Source: Tetragonia tetragonoides
Taxonomy: Eukaryota; Streptophyta; Magnoliopsida; Caryophyllales; Aizoaceae
Length of the DNA stretch: 64,000 bases
NCBI GenBank assembly: GCA_038025085.1
Contig: CM076144.1
Location: 434,001-498,000 of the forward strand
Reading direction: 5' to 3'
The position numbers were made by a program, and so were the translations under genes. The notes under the pieces are model-generated. The model saw only the letters and a program-made list of their open reading frames with translations. It was not told the origin of the DNA and searched no databases. Shown here one piece after another: positions 62,001-64,000 of this stretch. Within the stretch, counting starts at the first letter, position 1; the number at the start of each line of letters is the position of its first letter.

Positions 62001-64000
62001 ATGTCTTTCTGTGCAGCAAGTATTATTGTTTTCTAGCTGTTTGCTAAATATATCAATTCTGGTTTCTAGACATCCTCCTGGATTCTGTTATATAGTTTCA
62101 GGAATTGTTGGCGTTTGGTACTTGAATTGGTTAGGTGGAAGCCACTTGTTTGAGTCCCCTCAGGGCCACTGGAGAATTTCCTGGCCGTTAACTTCAGGGC
62201 CCATGGGATTAGTCAAGTAAAAAACTTGGATACCCATGTTATCTAAAAAGAAAACAAAAAAAAAAACAAAAAAAAAAAAACATAGGAGGACACGCCGAAT
62301 TTTTAAAGCTTCGTAAACTAACTAAGCTTCTTTTTATTAGGAATGGAAAAAGAGGTCACCCAATGGTCACAACCTTACATAATTACATGTGATCATATGC
62401 CTCATGTCCTTGCAAATAATTGAGTGATCTGTGTGCCTGCTGCGTTCCATCGTCTTTCCTGCAACTTTGTAAAACTTGTTTTATTTTTGTTGTTGTTGTT
62501 GTTGTTGTTGATAGAAATAGACTTGTATTAGTAATAATGAATCAAAACACTACAAGGTTGGTTAGAACTGAAAATGGCTATGTTAATGCATTCATTTGTG
62601 GGAAACTGATCTTGAAGCAAAGTAGCATTTTGAGATCCTTGTCCTCTCTCTGCTTCAAACTGATGTGAGGTTATAAATCATTCTGGTTTATCATGCATCT
62701 GTTTCCTCACCCCTTCTTCCTTTTTGTATCTGGAGATGCATTATTCAGTTCTTAGACTGAGTTTCAAGAAGTTGTTTTCTCATTGTTCCCTGCATCCCTA
62801 AGTGACGGTTTATATGACTTGTCACGACTGTAGCAAGACAGTTGTATTTCACTCTTTTGCATGTCAGGAATTTGGAATAATTTGTTACATCAGCCTCAAA
62901 TAGGAAAACTTAAACAGGGGGTATGTGACAAAGCTTTGCCCATACCTCTAGTTTTATTGCTGAAGGTGTCATCTGGCACACTTCAGCAATCCAATCTTTC
63001 TTTCCAAGCTACCAGCAGATCCTTAGCCTTGTTTGGATGAAATCAAAATGAAAACATCAAGTGCCAAAGATAAGAAAGCACCCATGGGCCCATGACTAGA
63101 AGATGATCAACAGACTCTTCCCCCTCTTTACATAAATGACACCTGCTAGCAACACTGAATCTCGGCTGGTAGGCATATCCTCTCTGGGAATTTTACCTGT
63201 GAGAGATGCCATAAGCTAGAAAAGGTTCTAGAAGGCGCTGGACTTGCAAATTGCCTGTTACTTCGAAGCAGGATCACCTATCACTAAATCTTAGTATCTT
63301 CTTTGAATTTAGTCAGAAGACTTTGTTGCTTCCATTATTCGAACAATGACCCCTGTTGGTGATTGTTGGTTAATGAATAAAATTGCTTGTAAATTTTGTT
63401 TGAATTTACATGATTTTGTTCTTTAAATATGGCTGTAATGTAATATCAAGTGTGGTAATCTCGAGGCTGTGCTTTGTAACAGTGAAGACAGCTGCCTCAG
63501 TGAATTGCTCCGTTATTCAATTGGAAAGTCCCCCGCCCTAATTATATGATACAACTTGCTTATCTCTTGGTTTATTTCTTTTCAGACGCTGAAACACGTA
63601 TGAGAGCACAACCAAGAACTCTTGATAGACTGGTAATGCAAGGGGGACACGAAAGCACAAGCAGTGATGAATCTGATGAACTGTCACTTGATGATAGGTC
63701 TCAGTTTTTTCTTCATGATCCGAATCCTGCTGGTGTTGGGGTTTCCAAATGGCAGTTGAAAGGGAAAAGAAACGTTCGCAATTTCAGCAAGAGACCTATG
63801 GATAGGTTAGCTCACAGAATGGACCTTGAAGGAAGGGGTAGGTCACTGAGCCAGAGGGCACCAGGTCATAATTCGAGTTACTATCATGAAAAGGATTACA
63901 GCAATGATGTTGAATTTATTGAGGATGGTTTTGACTCCCCCACACAGGGATTTGGTAAGAGGGGATACCTGCCATCACGAGCTGCAGCAAAAAGGCAGAA
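59053..64000 (+). CDS. PWWP-domain (Tudor/PWWP/MBT superfamily) protein, 5' part; runs off the right edge
   Basis: Exons: 59053-59243, 60982-61964 and 63586 to beyond 64000. GT|G and G|AC junctions keep frame for about 529 visible residues. The PWWP domain starts at residues 17-40 (GSIVWVRRRNGSWWPGKILG) and continues through GTPVKLLGREDASV and DWYNLEKSKRVKAFRCGEFD. This is the signature of the plant subfamily that includes Arabidopsis At1g51745 and At3g21295. A Lys/Arg/Glu-rich helix (KKREKYARREDAILHALELE) follows, then a long Ser/Asp-rich disordered region with a KRKR-type basic patch (SGKRKRLL). PWWP domains bind methylated histone H3 tails and DNA, so a nuclear chromatin role is likely. 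The reading frame is open upstream of exon 2 from 60818, but that is intron: the CCAG acceptor at 60978-60981 restores homology. Confidence 0.92.
59347..59584 (+). repeat. Tandem duplication (offset ~130 bp) in PWWP intron 1
   Basis: The segment starting GTGTTTACTCATGAATTGGG at 59347 recurs at 59477 as GTGTTTAATCATGAACTGGG. Later blocks are also shared (TGTAATGTAGCTTGTGT; GCTATAGATTATG; AATGTCATTGCAGAA). Identity is roughly nine in ten. Confidence 0.85.
59866..60005 (+). repeat. Second tandem duplication (offset ~73 bp) in PWWP intron 1
   Basis: TTGAACAGAGAGAACTTTGG at 59866 recurs at 59939 as TTGAACAAAGAGAACTTCGG. The copies then share TGTGTAAA(G/A)T(A)AGGC and related bases. A separate (CTGACAA)4 array lies at 60264-60293. 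Confidence 0.75.
60295..60430 (-). mobile_element. LINE C-terminal scrap
   Basis: On the minus strand, 60347-60315 reads WCLWLERNARG, the ERN motif of plant LINE reverse transcriptases. Little else is preserved. It is intronic in the PWWP gene. Confidence 0.6.
62105..62282 (+). mobile_element. SINE-like element, copy 2, with A-rich tail
   Basis: TTGTTTGAGTCCCC resembles a box B (GGTTCGAGTCC-type). It is followed by GGGCCACTGGA, TTCAGGGCCCATGGGATTAG and an A-rich tail (62246-62281). The same order of blocks occurs at 19640-19755. It is intronic in the PWWP gene, sense orientation. Confidence 0.6.
62486..62510 (+). repeat. (TTG)n microsatellite
   Basis: About eight TTG units follow a T-rich run. 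It may be an eroded tail of the SINE/RTE type seen elsewhere, but the GTACGCAG core is absent. Confidence 0.7.
62960..63295 (-). mobile_element. LINE zinc-binding domain fragment
   Basis: The minus-strand translation contains GYAYQPRFSVASRCHLCKEG followed by EESVDHLLVMGPW. This is the CxLC...ESVDHLL signature of the plant LINE C-terminal domain, with the usual final Cys lost. It is intronic in the PWWP gene. Confidence 0.7.

Overview
This is a gene-dense but transposon-riddled piece of a eudicot nuclear genome. All five large protein genes are intron-rich and match well-known Arabidopsis-type families. Introns are AT-rich with GT/AG borders, and they hold plant L1-like and RTE-like LINE fragments, SINE-like pieces and MITEs. 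I could not fix the species from sequence alone. Exon borders below were placed by hand. They give closed reading frames in RSH1, the SAP-like gene, HS1 and histone H3.

Layout: (1) 183-20275, plus strand: the 3' two thirds of RSH1, a chloroplast RelA/SpoT-type (p)ppGpp synthetase. Its last large intron carries an ~8.7-kb GC-rich tandem satellite of about 28 monomers of ~310 bp. The intron before it carries three to four diverged monomers of the same satellite in inverted orientation, plus a 5'-truncated LINE. (2) 21555-41834, minus strand: BRF1, the TFIIB-related subunit of RNA polymerase III factor TFIIIB. It has 19 exons spread over 20 kb because its introns are full of LINE, SINE and MITE insertions, including a dead RTE-type LINE with its (TTG)n 3' tail. 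Telo-box motifs lie just 5' of its start codon. RSH1 and BRF1 converge. (3) 44857-49721, minus strand: an 874-residue acidic nuclear-type protein with a SAP-like motif present twice, apparently through duplication of an exon pair. (4) 50991-55810, minus strand: a two-exon HS1-like A/B-barrel protein of 109 residues. Its 4.5-kb intron contains, on the opposite strand, an intronless and divergent histone H3.3-like gene (53420-53830). (5) 59053 to the right edge, plus strand: the 5' part of a PWWP-domain chromatin protein with GA-rich leader sequence and upstream ORFs.

The genes are not an operon-like set, although BRF1, the H3 variant and the PWWP protein are all nuclear gene-expression or chromatin factors. 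The most unusual feature is the satellite block inside an essential-looking gene. It has alternating monomer subtypes and inverted outliers in the same primary transcript, and it sits exactly between the synthetase exons and the exons for the C-terminal TGS domain. The next most unusual is the nested H3 variant with unusual tail and C-terminal substitutions.
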